A stretch of 33,685 nt of DNA from an uncultured Calothrix sp. (GTDB lineage: Bacteria > Cyanobacteriota > Cyanobacteriia > Cyanobacteriales > Nostocaceae), in assembly GCA_937973965.1 (NCBI GenBank), contig CALJJQ010000055.1, positions 1 through 33,685 of the forward strand, in the 5' to 3' direction. The notes under the pieces were generated by a model, which was not told the origin of the DNA, ran no database searches, and was given only the letters and a program-made list of their open reading frames with translations. The position numbers and the translations under genes were made by a program. This document shows positions 1 through 8,816 of this stretch, piece by piece (positions within the stretch are counted from its first letter, which is position 1; every line of letters begins with the position of its first letter).

Positions 1-2
1 TT

Positions 3-39
3 TTTTGACTTTAATATTTTGACTTTAATATAAAGTCAA
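3..39. repeat. Tandem 14-mer with stem-loop at window edge
   Basis: The unit TTTTGACTTTAATA occurs twice in tandem (3-16 and 17-30). The second copy forms a 9-bp inverted repeat, TTGACTTTA (19-27) with TAAAGTCAA (31-39), around a 3-base loop. The remaining bases up to the thrB start show no coding signal. It could be the terminator of a gene left of the window or an AT-rich operator; the sequence does not decide. Confidence 0.5.
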
Positions 40-151
40 TTAAGTTTAAATTAAAAATCACCGATCAAAAGGGTCAATTCCGTGGGATGCTGGTAAATCA
101 ATTGAGTATACTCACCCCCAGGGTCATCCAATATCAAAAATCCGCCGACAC

Positions 152-1078
152 ATGTCTGAACATCTTTCTGTCACCGTCACCGTCCCCGCAACAACTGCTA
201 ATCTTGGAGCTGGTTTTGATTGTATCGGTGCTGCTTTGAGCTTGTACAATGAATTTACCTTTAGTTTCAGCGACAGCGAAACCGAAATTTACGTTACAGG
301 TGGGGAAGCAGAACGGGTCGCGACAGACAAAAGTAATCTGCTGTATCAAGGGTTTTCCTACCTGTACCAACAACTTCAGCAAACACCTCCACCCGTAGAA
401 ATACAGATTAAACTGGGTATCCCCCTTGCTAGAGGTTTAGGTAGCTCTGCAACTGCAATCGTCGCTGGTTTATTAGGTGCAAACGTACTACTAGGGAAAC
501 CTTTTAGCCAAACAGAAATTATGAATTTTGCGATCGCAATGGAAGGACATCCGGATAATGTTGTCCCTGCATTGATTGGAGGTTGTCGTCTTGCAGCGAC
601 TTCTGTCTTTGGTTGGGAAATTTGTGATATTCCCTGGTCAGATGCGATTATCCCCGTCGTTGCAATTCCCGATTTTGAACTGTCCACCTCCGCAGCAAGA
701 CAAGTACTTCCAACAAATATTAGCCGTGCAGATGCAATTTTTAACATCGCCCATCTAGGATTATTAATACGGGGACTTGATACTGCAAACCCTGCTTGGA
801 TAAGTACAGCCCTTGATGATAAATTACATCAACCCTATCGAAAATCACTGATACAAGGTTATGAAGAAGTAGAGCAGGCAGTGAAAGGGGCAGGTGGCTA
901 TGGAATGGTTATTAGCGGTGCTGGTCCAACTTTATTGGCATTAACAGATCCTCCCCATGCCCAAGAAGTAGCAGTAGCAATGGCAACATCTTGGCAACAA
1001 CAGGGGATTAAAACATCGGTGCATACCCTAGCAATTGATCACGTGGGAGCAAAAATTGTCTGTACTGGAATGGGTTGA
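152..1078 (+). CDS. thrB: Homoserine kinase
   Basis: A cytoplasmic GHMP-family kinase of 308 aa, normal for ThrB, that phosphorylates L-homoserine to O-phosphohomoserine for threonine synthase. Visible motifs are the N-terminal PATTANLGAGFDCIG (residues 12-26), the GHMP ATP loop PLARGLGSSATA (91-102), EGHPDNV (131-137) and the C-terminal SGAGPTLLAL (255-264). The last is typical of homoserine kinases and separates it from mevalonate or galactokinases. The ATG at 152 places the first motif at the usual distance from the N-terminus, although no strong Shine-Dalgarno precedes it. It stands alone and converges on dprA about 55 bp downstream; no other threonine gene is in view. Confidence 0.95.
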   Translation: MSEHLSVTVTVPATTANLGAGFDCIGAALSLYNEFTFSFSDSETEIYVTGGEAERVATDKSNLLYQGFSYLYQQLQQTPPPVEIQIKLGIPLARGLGSSATAIVAGLLGANVLLGKPFSQTEIMNFAIAMEGHPDNVVPALIGGCRLAATSVFGWEICDIPWSDAIIPVVAIPDFELSTSAARQVLPTNISRADAIFNIAHLGLLIRGLDTANPAWISTALDDKLHQPYRKSLIQGYEEVEQAVKGAGGYGMVISGAGPTLLALTDPPHAQEVAVAMATSWQQQGIKTSVHTLAIDHVGAKIVCTGMG

Positions 1079-1133
1079 TTTTCCGACTACTCCCTACTCA
1101 CTGAAAGTTTTAGGAGTTTACTCCAAATTTGGG

Positions 1134-2264
1134 TTAACAGCGTTGATATTGCATACCCGGTAATTGGGTGATCAGTCCCATTAATTCGAGTTGTAATAAA
1201 CTGCTGGATACCATCCCTGGGGATAATCCAGTTTGCTGGACAATTAGGTCAAAGGATTGGGGTTGGACGGGGACAACGGCAAAAATAGTTGCTAAATCCG
1301 GGGGAAGATGGGGTTGGGGGGGAGGTGAAACCACCTTTGAACTGCTTGAATTTGAGGAAATGGGGACATCTAGAGTCGGTATTGCTCCCAACATTTTAAT
1401 TAATTCATCCAATTCCGACAAAATCGGTGTTGCACCATTGGCTAATAAACGCAAACAACCTTGGGATGCATAATCATCAACCCGACCTGGTAGTACATAT
1501 ACATCCCGTCCCGACTCATTTGCGTCCTTAGCTGTAATTAACGCACCTGATTTACTGGGAGCTTCAATCACAATTACAGCTCGACACAAACCCGCAATAA
1601 TCCGATTGCGACGGGGAAAATTCACCCGATTCGGTGGGGTTTTAGCTGGGTATTCGCTCATAACTAAACCCTGTTGGAGAATATTCTGGTATAGAGTACG
1701 ATTTTTGGCTGGATAAATCACATCTACCCCTGTTCCCAGCACTGCAATCGTCCTTCCCCCCGCTTCCAGGGTTGCAGTATGAGCTTCCGTATCAATTCCC
1801 TCAGCTAATCCCGAAACAATAGTAAAACCGTGCTTCACCAAGGTTTGAGTGATTTGTCGTGTCCAGCGAATTCCGTAGGAGGTAGGTTGACGAGTACCAA
1901 CAATTGCGACCAGTGGTACTTCTCCAGAATTTTCCTTCTGACATAACTGACCACGATAGTAGAGAGTTGCTGGTGGAGCAGCTATTTCCCACAGTAACCG
2001 GGGATACTCCTGATCAACCGGAGTCCAAAATCGGGGATTATCCTGGAGGTGATCCAGCAAAAGTTGGTGAGGATTAATTTGCGATCGCACAGACATCACT
2101 TTCTCCAAAGTCCGACCACCCAATCCGGATACTGCTGCTAATTCTTCCCCACTCGCTTCCCACGCAACAGCCAAACAACCAAAATGATTGTATATTCGTT
2201 GTAATGCGATCGCGCCAATTCCAGGTATGCGTGACCAAGCCAACCAATATGCGCGAGCATCCAT
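1134..2264 (-). CDS. dprA: DNA-processing protein DprA/Smf
   Basis: A cytoplasmic protein of 376 aa that binds incoming single-stranded DNA and loads RecA during natural transformation. It has the full cyanobacterial three-part layout: an N-terminal helix-hairpin-helix region (about residues 10-55), the Rossmann-like DprA core with IVGTRQPTSYG (121-131), SGLAEGIDTEAH (151-162), FPRRNRIIAGL (216-226) and KSGALITAKDA (238-248), and a C-terminal winged-helix (DML1-like) domain around residues 315-375. The ATG at 2264 gives the canonical start. It is monocistronic and convergent with thrB. An intact dprA suggests, but does not prove, transformation ability. Confidence 0.96.
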   Translation of the reverse strand: MDARAYWLAWSRIPGIGAIALQRIYNHFGCLAVAWEASGEELAAVSGLGGRTLEKVMSVRSQINPHQLLLDHLQDNPRFWTPVDQEYPRLLWEIAAPPATLYYRGQLCQKENSGEVPLVAIVGTRQPTSYGIRWTRQITQTLVKHGFTIVSGLAEGIDTEAHTATLEAGGRTIAVLGTGVDVIYPAKNRTLYQNILQQGLVMSEYPAKTPPNRVNFPRRNRIIAGLCRAVIVIEAPSKSGALITAKDANESGRDVYVLPGRVDDYASQGCLRLLANGATPILSELDELIKMLGAIPTLDVPISSNSSSSKVVSPPPQPHLPPDLATIFAVVPVQPQSFDLIVQQTGLSPGMVSSSLLQLELMGLITQLPGMQYQRC

Positions 2265-2711
2265 CTATATTCCCACCTCAACTCTGGGTTTATTATTCCC
2301 ACTTCCTCCAGCAAATTTATACTTTACCTGGTCAATCAGTAAGCTTTTCGTTTAGATAATGCGTGAAAAGACCCAGCATTGCTACCTGACAGACGCGATA
2401 TATCGCGTCTCTCCCTGATCTTAACGACAATTTTCACCACCCACCTACTTTATGATTTGCATAAATCAAATATGATTCCCACATAATAGTTTATTTATGG
2501 AGGAATATCAGTATATTTTTCCTTTCTTGCTTTTAAGATTTTTTCTAAAAATAAACAATTGAAAAATATCTATTGAAAGTTGAAAAAATATCTAAGATTT
2601 TATCACAAAAATTAGAAATGTTAATCAGACTTCAAATATCATAAATTTTACCAATTATATTAGAAAATAGATTGACAAAAAGTCTGAACCAAACAAACGA
2701 AGGGAATAATA
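2265..2711. other. 447-bp intergenic stretch with palindromic repeat
   Basis: No gene is seen. It holds a perfect 20-bp palindrome at 2391-2410 (AGACGCGATA followed by its reverse complement), a copy of the same core found at 9426-9445. The remainder is AT-rich. Close to the next gene is a possible -35 TTGACA around 2672 and, just before its ATG, the purine-rich stretch GAAGGG that can serve as ribosome binding site. Confidence 0.6.
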
Positions 2712-3182
2712 ATGCGTAAACTTTCACAATCAGTGACGCTAATTTCGGTATTGTCTGTTTTGGTATTAGGAAACGTAACGAATCCAGCATTTGCTCAATC
2801 TAAAGAGATGAACTCCCATTATATCGGAATCAGTGCAGGTGATGGAACCTTAGGAAAGGGTGGACACGTCACAATTCATGGTAGAGCGCGATTGGGAGAA
2901 GATGTACCTTTATCTGCGCGTTCTTCGCTGATGTATGCCCCCGATGACCATGATTTAGCCTGGTTTGGAACTTTAACCTATGATGCTCCCATTGCTAGAA
3001 ATACCAATCTTTATGTTGGTCCTGGTATTGGTATTAAGCATCTAGATGTTGATTTGTCCCTTATTATGCAAGCTGGTCTGGAAACTGCGATCACGAAGAA
3101 CTTAGTTCTATTTGGTGATGTGACTTATTTACCTGCACGGGGTGAGTTTCCTTGGAAATCAGGTGTTGGTTATCGTTTTTAA
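2712..3182 (+). CDS. Secreted beta-strand-rich hypothetical protein, copy 1
   Basis: I do not recognise a named family. The 156-aa product starts with a clear Sec signal peptide: positive MRK, a hydrophobic stretch, and a cleavage site after NPAFA (about residue 28). The mature part of about 128 aa has alternating short strands rich in Gly, Tyr and Val and ends in an aromatic residue (GVGYRF), like small outer-membrane beta-barrels. An integral outer-membrane or periplasmic role is an inference. RBS GAAGGG lies 7-12 bases before the ATG. A paralogue of nearly the same length lies 438 bp downstream; both carry DATYDAxIA-like and YGDVTYL/FGDVTYL segments and the same C-terminus. Each copy has its own terminator, so they are probably transcribed separately. 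Confidence 0.8.
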   Translation: MRKLSQSVTLISVLSVLVLGNVTNPAFAQSKEMNSHYIGISAGDGTLGKGGHVTIHGRARLGEDVPLSARSSLMYAPDDHDLAWFGTLTYDAPIARNTNLYVGPGIGIKHLDVDLSLIMQAGLETAITKNLVLFGDVTYLPARGEFPWKSGVGYRF

Positions 3183-3257
3183 AATCCCAGTAGTTTTTTC
3201 ATCGATAATTTTGTTCCGGTTATTTGTCTTGTTGAATCAAAATCAATTTTCATTTTG

Positions 3258-3283
3258 AGGCGGTTAAATCCGTCTTTTTTTTT
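3258..3283 (+). terminator. Rho-independent terminator of secreted copy 1
   Basis: AGGCGG (3258-3263) pairs with CCGTCT (3270-3275), with one G-U pair, around a 6-base loop, and is followed by a run of nine T residues. It lies 76 bp after the stop of the upstream gene on the same strand. Confidence 0.75.
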
Positions 3284-3619
3284 AATATCTAGATAAATCT
3301 GTTTTGATTTTTGAAATTATTTGTATAGGTAGGGAGTAGGGAATAGGGAAAACACTTTTCCCTTATCTGGAGTTTTTTGTAAATTAAATATGAATTATAT
3401 ATGAATGAACCATTTGAAATTTTAAAAAATAACAACCACGAATCATTTGTGAGATGTTATTACCCTTAAATAGGTCGATTTTTGCCTTTATTTATAATTT
3501 GAGAAAAGCATAATATTCATTGGCAAAATTCCGAAATCACTAACTTGATGCTTGATGTATATATTAGAACTTCGGTTCCCCATTCAAACTCAAACATCAA
3601 GTTCACAAGGTCAAATATT
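3284..3619. other. Intergenic stretch between the two secreted paralogues
   Basis: No gene is seen. It has a short tandem heptamer repeat (GGGAGTA at 3332-3338, GGGAATA at 3339-3345), common between genes of filamentous cyanobacteria. The reading frame of the next gene is open back to 3545, but the signal-peptide ATG at 3620 is the credible start, so 3545-3619 is treated as leader. Confidence 0.55.
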
Positions 3620-4084
3620 ATGCGCAAGCAATTAAACTTCGTAGTTTTCCTCTCCGCATTATCCGCGTTAGTATTTGCAGTTGCAAGCAAACCCGCATTA
3701 GCAGAAAAAAAAGGTTTAGATGGAAGCTATGTTGGAGTCGGTGCTGGTGTTGTTTCCGGTCAAGGTAGCTATGGTACCCTTAGTATTAATGGACGTGTAC
3801 AACTAGGAACATTACCCGTTTCCCTCCGTCCTTCCCTACTCTACTTCCCCGACGGCAATGATACAGCTTTTATTGGTACAGTTACCTATGATGCTGGAAT
3901 TGCGAAAAATGCTAATATTTACGTTGGTCCTGGAGTTGCTCGCAATAATGACTACTCTTCCCTTGCTTTACAAGCTGGTGCGGAAACTGCGATCGCGAAA
4001 AATGTAGTTGTGTATGGTGATGTGACTTATTTAACTTCTTCCGGTGAGTTCCCTGTGAAAGTAGGTGTTGGCTATCGTTTCTAA
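3620..4084 (+). CDS. Secreted beta-strand-rich hypothetical protein, copy 2
   Basis: The 154-aa paralogue of the gene at 2712. I chose the ATG at 3620 because it begins MRK plus a hydrophobic stretch plus a KPALA-E cleavage site, matching copy 1; upstream in-frame codons would bury the signal peptide under 25 residues. The mature protein repeats the same scheme as copy 1: a Gly-rich first third, TYDAGIAKNANIYVGPG, then AETAIAKNVVVYGDVTYL, ending GVGYRF. The similar lengths, conserved C-terminus and adjacency point to tandem duplication followed by divergence. Function is unknown; cell-envelope location is inferred from the signal peptide and terminal Phe. Confidence 0.8.
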   Translation: MRKQLNFVVFLSALSALVFAVASKPALAEKKGLDGSYVGVGAGVVSGQGSYGTLSINGRVQLGTLPVSLRPSLLYFPDGNDTAFIGTVTYDAGIAKNANIYVGPGVARNNDYSSLALQAGAETAIAKNVVVYGDVTYLTSSGEFPVKVGVGYRF

Positions 4085-4188
4085 AATAAAAGGCACTGAA
4101 AAATAGCGTTTTTCAGCACCGTGACTTTTCTTCACAATTTTATTGCTTAGTCTTTGTCCCAAATAATACCACATAATCAATTATTTGC

Positions 4189-4213
4189 AGACGGGTTTTG
4201 CCCGTCTTTTTTT
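4189..4213 (+). terminator. Strong Rho-independent terminator of secreted copy 2
   Basis: AGACGGG (4189-4195) and CCCGTCT (4201-4207) form a perfect 7-bp stem with a 5-base loop, running into a T tract to about 4213. A second weaker hairpin, CTGAAAAA (4096-4103) with TTTTTCAG (4109-4116), lies immediately after the stop codon. Confidence 0.85.
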
Positions 4214-4278
4214 TATAAAAAAAATTTCCCTACAATGGAAAATGTTTGTAAATCTAAGTTCGTAAATCTAATTAGTCA

Positions 4279-4938
4279 ATGATGATTAAGGTTAAATACC
4301 CCATAAATCTCAGCAAAGCCTTGACTGGTTTGGTGATTCTGGGAATGATGTTTTTCTTTGATAATTTTACTCTTGGTGCTTGGGTGTATCTAGCACTACA
4401 TGGAACCTATGGATTTTTATGGTTGCTGAAAGACCGCATTTATCCGGATAAGCAATGGGAGCAGGAGGTGTCTTTAATACAAGCTATCCTAGCTTTTGTA
4501 GTGGTTTGCCTATACTGGGTTGCACCCTATATTCTCATCAGTAGGGGTAGCGTTCCTCCTCTCCCCCTGGTTGCTGCGGCAATTTCTTTGAATATTATTG
4601 GTGTTTTTCTCCACTTTACCAGTGACGCACAAAAATATTACACCCTGAAATATCGTCCCGGTCTAATTACGGAGGGTTTTTTTGCTCGTAGTCGCAATAC
4701 TAATTATTTAGGAGAGATTTTTATTTACTCTTCCTTTGCCATGCTAACTCAACATTGGCTTCCCTTTGTCATTTTTGCTGGCTTGATTATTGTGATTTTT
4801 ATTCCCAACATGCGGAAAAAAGATAAATCACTATCCCGTTATCCAGAATTTGCTGGATATAAAAATCATTCAGGATTGCTACTACCAAATATACTAGGTG
4901 AAATTTCTCAACCTCAAAATCAATCCCCAATTTCGTGA
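4279..4938 (+). CDS. DUF1295/ICMT-like integral membrane protein
   Basis: A 219-aa polytopic membrane protein with about five hydrophobic segments (roughly residues 10-35, 60-85, 95-115, 145-165 and 155-178 region). The C-terminal half carries the layout of the DUF1295/isoprenylcysteine carboxyl methyltransferase-like superfamily: a cytoplasmic Arg-rich loop RSRNTNYLGE, a membrane hairpin, then KDKSLSRYPEFAGYKNHSG with the acidic/aromatic pattern that follows the last helix. Family members are SAM methyltransferases or NAD(P)H-dependent sterol-type reductases; the substrate cannot be read here. The ATG at 4279 is followed by a second Met; either could start. It is monocistronic after a strong terminator. 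Confidence 0.75.
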   Translation: MMIKVKYPINLSKALTGLVILGMMFFFDNFTLGAWVYLALHGTYGFLWLLKDRIYPDKQWEQEVSLIQAILAFVVVCLYWVAPYILISRGSVPPLPLVAAAISLNIIGVFLHFTSDAQKYYTLKYRPGLITEGFFARSRNTNYLGEIFIYSSFAMLTQHWLPFVIFAGLIIVIFIPNMRKKDKSLSRYPEFAGYKNHSGLLLPNILGEISQPQNQSPIS

Positions 4939-5019
4939 TACCAATTGTGAAAATGTATCATATCATGTCTGGTTATTGGCGTTGCTGGATACAAAGATGA
5001 ATTGAAAATTTGACGTTGC

Positions 5020-5048
5020 GTAGAGAGGTAGGGATGCTACGTCTCTAC
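5020..5048. repeat. Dispersed GTAGAGA...TCTCTAC inverted repeat
   Basis: GTAGAGA (5020-5026) pairs with TCTCTAC (5042-5048) around a 15-base loop. It belongs to the same family of small palindromes seen at 16333, 24361, 25482 and 33003. It sits between the convergent membrane-protein and RND genes and may act as a terminator for both. Confidence 0.6.
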
Positions 5049-5084
5049 AATTATTTTGGTTTTAATCCCCAATCCCAAATTGGA

Positions 5085-8000
5085 TTACCCGCGAAATACT
5101 TTTAACCATCGGGATGCAAAGATATCGTGCAACAAGACGTAAAAACAAGGGATAATTACTAGGGTAAGGAGGGTAGCTAGGGATAATCCGGAAAATACAA
5201 CCACTCCCATTGGCTGGAGAAATTCCGCACCTTCGCCAATTCCCAGTGCTAGAGGAAACATCCCCAAAACAGTGGTGAGGGTGGTCATCAAGATGGGACG
5301 TAATCTTTTGGGAGCAGCTTGGACGATTGCTTCTTGACGGGTAATTTGGGCTTCTGCACGGATTTGATTGGCTAGTTCCACCATGATAATTGCATTGTTG
5401 ACCACAATCCCCACCAGTAGGATTGCACCGACTATCACCGTTGCACCAATGGCGGTTTGGGTCATGTACAATCCTAAAATGCCCCCGGTAATTGCTAGGG
5501 GAACCGTCAAAATAATTACGAAAGGGTCTACGAGGGAGTTGTATTGTACCGCCATCACCACAAACACTAGGAATATAGCCAATCCCCCAAGAATTTTCAA
5601 GGAGTTTTGCAGTTGGTTGTTGGAATCTGCCGCAGTACTGGGGAGAACCGTGACACCCTCCGGTAATTCCAATTCATCGAGGACTTGTTCAACTTGATTT
5701 GCGGCTTGACTGAGGCTTGCACCTTCACTTAAGTTACCTGCAATAATATATACTTGTCGTTGGTTGATACGTTTAATTTCACCGGGTGCAAAGTCCTCCC
5801 GGATGGTTGCCACATCACTGATACGAATTTGGCGATTTCCTTGGGTAAATAGGGGTAAACTCTGAAGTTGGGAAGTGTTTTGAATTGATTGTTCATTTAA
5901 TTGCACCCGCACATCCACCAATCGATTTCCCCGTTGTAAACGGGTGGGAATGGTTCCTTCAATGGCGGTTTGAATTGTATCACCGATATCCCGTGCTGTT
6001 AAACCTAATTCGGCGGTTCTTTCCCAGTCGGGACGGATTTGGATTTCCGGTTGACGGTCGTCTGCGTCGGGACGAAATCTCGCAAGGGTGACATTTTGGT
6101 CGAGTGCGGCTAATACTTGTCTACCAGCAGCTTGTAAAGCATCACTATCTTCACTTTGGAGAACAATATCTAAATCTGCACCACGGGTAGGGGAATTATT
6201 CAGGATTAGACCCCGTACTTGTCCGGGTGCAAGTCGCAAGCGAATATCAACCAGATTTAGTTGATTAAATTCTTTTGTCACTTTTTCAATATAGGCGTTG
6301 ATATCACTACCGGGTTTGAGGGTGATGGTGCTGGAACTGCGGAGGGGATTGGCAAAGGTGGAGGTACCAAATAGAGTACCACCGACGCTGGTAAATACGT
6401 ATTCGGTTTCCGCTTGGTTTTGCAGGATTTCATCTACCTTCGTCATCACTTGACGGTTGGTTTCAATGGGTGTCCCTGGGGGAAAACTCGCAAATAAACT
6501 CGCTTGTCCGGTGTTGATCCGGGGTAGGATTTCCTGGGGGATTTGGGGTAACATCCACCAGGTGCTAGCTGCAAAGATGGTGATGGTAAGTGCTAATACC
6601 AGAATACGGATTTTGAGAATTTGTGCCAGAAGTTTGCTGTAGAGGTTGGTAAAGCCAAGAAAGCGGAGGTTAAATTCTCTAAGTAGGAAAAAGCGATGCA
6701 GACCACTGGATATTTTCCATGCCAACATCCGTGATGTCAACATGGGTACAACGGTGACTGCAATTAAAATGGAAGCAGCGACAGCGAAACTAATAGTGAG
6801 GATTAATTCGCTAAAAATTAAGGAAATAAATCCACCGATGAGTAAAAAAGGGATGACTGCAACCAGGTTAGTTGCAGTGGAAGCAATGAGGGCTGATTCA
6901 ACTTTTTGACTGGATTCTGCTGCAACATCAACAACGGAAATTAAGCTAGTGGGATGGGGATTTTCTGCCGCAGCGAGTTGTTTTTTGTGATTGATTCCAT
7001 CGGCAATGGTTTCCAACATGACAATGGAATTATCGACTACAATCCCTACCCCAAAGGCTAATCCACCCAAACTAAAAATATTTAGGGAAAGATTAAATAA
7101 TCCCATCAAAATAATTGCTGCAAGGGTAGCTAGGGGAATGGAAACGATTATAATAAAAGTCTGGCGGAGAGAACCTAAAAATAAAATTACAGCCAATGCT
7201 GCTAAACCTGCACCGAGTAATCCGGAGGTGGTGACATTAGCGATGGAACTGCGGATAAATCTGGATTCATCTAAGGTAGGAATTAATAATGTATTGGGGG
7301 GGATAACACCGGTTTTTTTCAAGACTTCTAACCGACTTTTGACCCCATCTACCACCGTAATTGTGTTGGCATCCGGTTGTTTGCGAATACTCACTTTCAC
7401 TGCTGGTTGCTGGTTGAGGGAAACAAAAATCCGTTGATTTTCTGTACCATCAATCACTTCTGCAAAATCCCGTAAATATACCCGTTTCGCTGGTAAAGAA
7501 ACTGGATTTTCCGAATTAGTACTATTGCCTCCAGCGATCATAAAAGATAAATTTTTGATTTCCTCTGCATTCGCAAACCTACCCACAGTACGGGTCAAGG
7601 GTTCCGAACTATCACCGAGAATTCTCCCACCAGAAATATCCTGATTGCGATCGCGTAATTCATTTAAAACGTTTGTTAACCCTACCCCTAAAGCCTGCAA
7701 GCGCTGCAAATCTATATTTACACGAACTTCTTCCCCAACCCCACCGGAAATATCAACGGCTGCAACTCCCGGTACTACCGTCAACTCCCTGGCTAATTCT
7801 TCCTCGGCAAATACCCGCAAATCCACCCCCGATAGTTGGGGGGAAGTCAAGGCTAATTCGTATACTGGTAACTGGGATGGGTCAATTTTGACAATCCGGG
7901 GTTCCTGAATAATGTCTGGCAAAGTCGCACGCGCTCTATTAAAGGCAGCTGTCGCATCATTTAAGGCTTGATCAATATTGCCACCGACTTCAAAAAATAA

Positions 8001-8276
8001 TTGCAGGTTCACCACACCTTCCCGTGTTTCCGAGTAGACCTGCACCACCCCTTCTGTTGCGGCAAAAGCCTCCTCCAGGGGTCTTGTAATCTCATCCACC
8101 GCCACTTCTGGGGAAACACCGGGAGCTCCCACCCGCACACTAATACGGGGATAGGTAATAGAAGGAAGTAAATCAACAGGCAGTTGAATAATGAAAAATA
8201 AACCGACGATAATTACCGCCAGAGTTAGCATCAATGTACCAATGTGACGACGGATAGATAGATTGCTGATACTCAT
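5085..8276 (-). CDS. RND-family efflux transporter (AcrB/HAE1-like inner-membrane pump)
   Basis: A 1063-aa proton-driven exporter with the full duplicated RND layout: an N-terminal helix (about residues 10-32), a first periplasmic porter loop, a block of TM helices around 345-560, a second porter loop and a last TM block around 870-1055. PSITYPRISV near residue 39 and PLARP-type segments are typical. Aligned by eye with AcrB, the TM4 acidic pair reads VDN (Asp415-Asn416) rather than Asp-Asp, and the TM10 site normally holding Lys reads VNNAI; such changes occur in several RND branches and may still couple protons. Substrate is not predictable. No membrane-fusion protein or outer-membrane factor gene adjoins it, so partners must be elsewhere. 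Confidence 0.93.
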   Translation of the reverse strand: MSISNLSIRRHIGTLMLTLAVIIVGLFFIIQLPVDLLPSITYPRISVRVGAPGVSPEVAVDEITRPLEEAFAATEGVVQVYSETREGVVNLQLFFEVGGNIDQALNDATAAFNRARATLPDIIQEPRIVKIDPSQLPVYELALTSPQLSGVDLRVFAEEELARELTVVPGVAAVDISGGVGEEVRVNIDLQRLQALGVGLTNVLNELRDRNQDISGGRILGDSSEPLTRTVGRFANAEEIKNLSFMIAGGNSTNSENPVSLPAKRVYLRDFAEVIDGTENQRIFVSLNQQPAVKVSIRKQPDANTITVVDGVKSRLEVLKKTGVIPPNTLLIPTLDESRFIRSSIANVTTSGLLGAGLAALAVILFLGSLRQTFIIIVSIPLATLAAIILMGLFNLSLNIFSLGGLAFGVGIVVDNSIVMLETIADGINHKKQLAAAENPHPTSLISVVDVAAESSQKVESALIASTATNLVAVIPFLLIGGFISLIFSELILTISFAVAASILIAVTVVPMLTSRMLAWKISSGLHRFFLLREFNLRFLGFTNLYSKLLAQILKIRILVLALTITIFAASTWWMLPQIPQEILPRINTGQASLFASFPPGTPIETNRQVMTKVDEILQNQAETEYVFTSVGGTLFGTSTFANPLRSSSTITLKPGSDINAYIEKVTKEFNQLNLVDIRLRLAPGQVRGLILNNSPTRGADLDIVLQSEDSDALQAAGRQVLAALDQNVTLARFRPDADDRQPEIQIRPDWERTAELGLTARDIGDTIQTAIEGTIPTRLQRGNRLVDVRVQLNEQSIQNTSQLQSLPLFTQGNRQIRISDVATIREDFAPGEIKRINQRQVYIIAGNLSEGASLSQAANQVEQVLDELELPEGVTVLPSTAADSNNQLQNSLKILGGLAIFLVFVVMAVQYNSLVDPFVIILTVPLAITGGILGLYMTQTAIGATVIVGAILLVGIVVNNAIIMVELANQIRAEAQITRQEAIVQAAPKRLRPILMTTLTTVLGMFPLALGIGEGAEFLQPMGVVVFSGLSLATLLTLVIIPCFYVLLHDIFASRWLKVFRG

Positions 8277-8558
8277 GGTGAGGTTATGCGATTTTGGATT
8301 TTGGATTCAGAAAGGGGATAGGCGCAGCGTTGTCCCAGACTAGACGCTGCGGGTCTAGGGATTTTTCATGGGAAAGCTCTTGTTATACAAGGGTTTCATC
8401 TTTCCGTCTGTCGTCTTCATTTTTCAAATTGGTATTATTATGGGGGGGGTTAATAATGTACTTGCTATGTGTTTATTATCTAGATTTTCCTAAATATTAC
8501 TAGGTGTCTTTAGTCATAATTATGTGATGATGTGGGGATACTTTGGGCTGATAAAACT
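8277..8558. other. Divergent intergenic region upstream of the RND gene
   Basis: No gene is seen. It contains a heptamer repeat (TTTTGGA at 8292-8298 and 8299-8305) and a GCAGCG / CGCTGC inverted repeat around 8314-8347. The promoters of the pump gene (leftward) and of the small AtzG-like gene (rightward) should lie here; I cannot assign clear boxes. Confidence 0.45.
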
Positions 8559-8753
8559 ATGTCTGAAAAGAAATTGGAATTGGACTTCAATACTTTTGTA
8601 GAACAAATGTCCCGATTAATAGATTTAAAATTACGGGATGAATATCGTGCTGGAGTGACAGAAAATCTAGAGCGAATTTATACCCAAGCCAAATTAGTCA
8701 ATGAATTTGAATTACCTGAGAATATGGAAGTTTTCGGTAAATTTGAACCGTAA
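8559..8753 (+). CDS. AtzG-like (DUF4089) small protein
   Basis: A 64-aa soluble, mostly helical protein. The pattern FVEQMSRLIDLKL, RDEYRAGVTENLERI, then a C-terminal EFELPEN near the end matches the DUF4089/AtzG family. In Pseudomonas, AtzG is the small GatC-like subunit that stabilises the amidase AtzE (1-carboxybiuret hydrolase). I chose the ATG at 8559 (MSEKKLELDF) over a GTG at 8532 because the family starts directly with the first helix. No amidase gene is nearby, so a partner would be encoded elsewhere or the protein acts alone. The family call rests on pattern memory and is moderate. Confidence 0.65.
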   Translation: MSEKKLELDFNTFVEQMSRLIDLKLRDEYRAGVTENLERIYTQAKLVNEFELPENMEVFGKFEP

Positions 8754-8816
8754 TTTAAGTTACCAATTATATTTAGGGTAGGAAAAAACTTTTTAAAATA
8801 CATCCCAGGGGGGCTT

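Noticed and set aside
7645-7908. Several plus-strand frames inside the RND gene (also 5368, 6646, 6991)
   Set aside because: They are antisense shadows of the confident 1063-aa reading frame.
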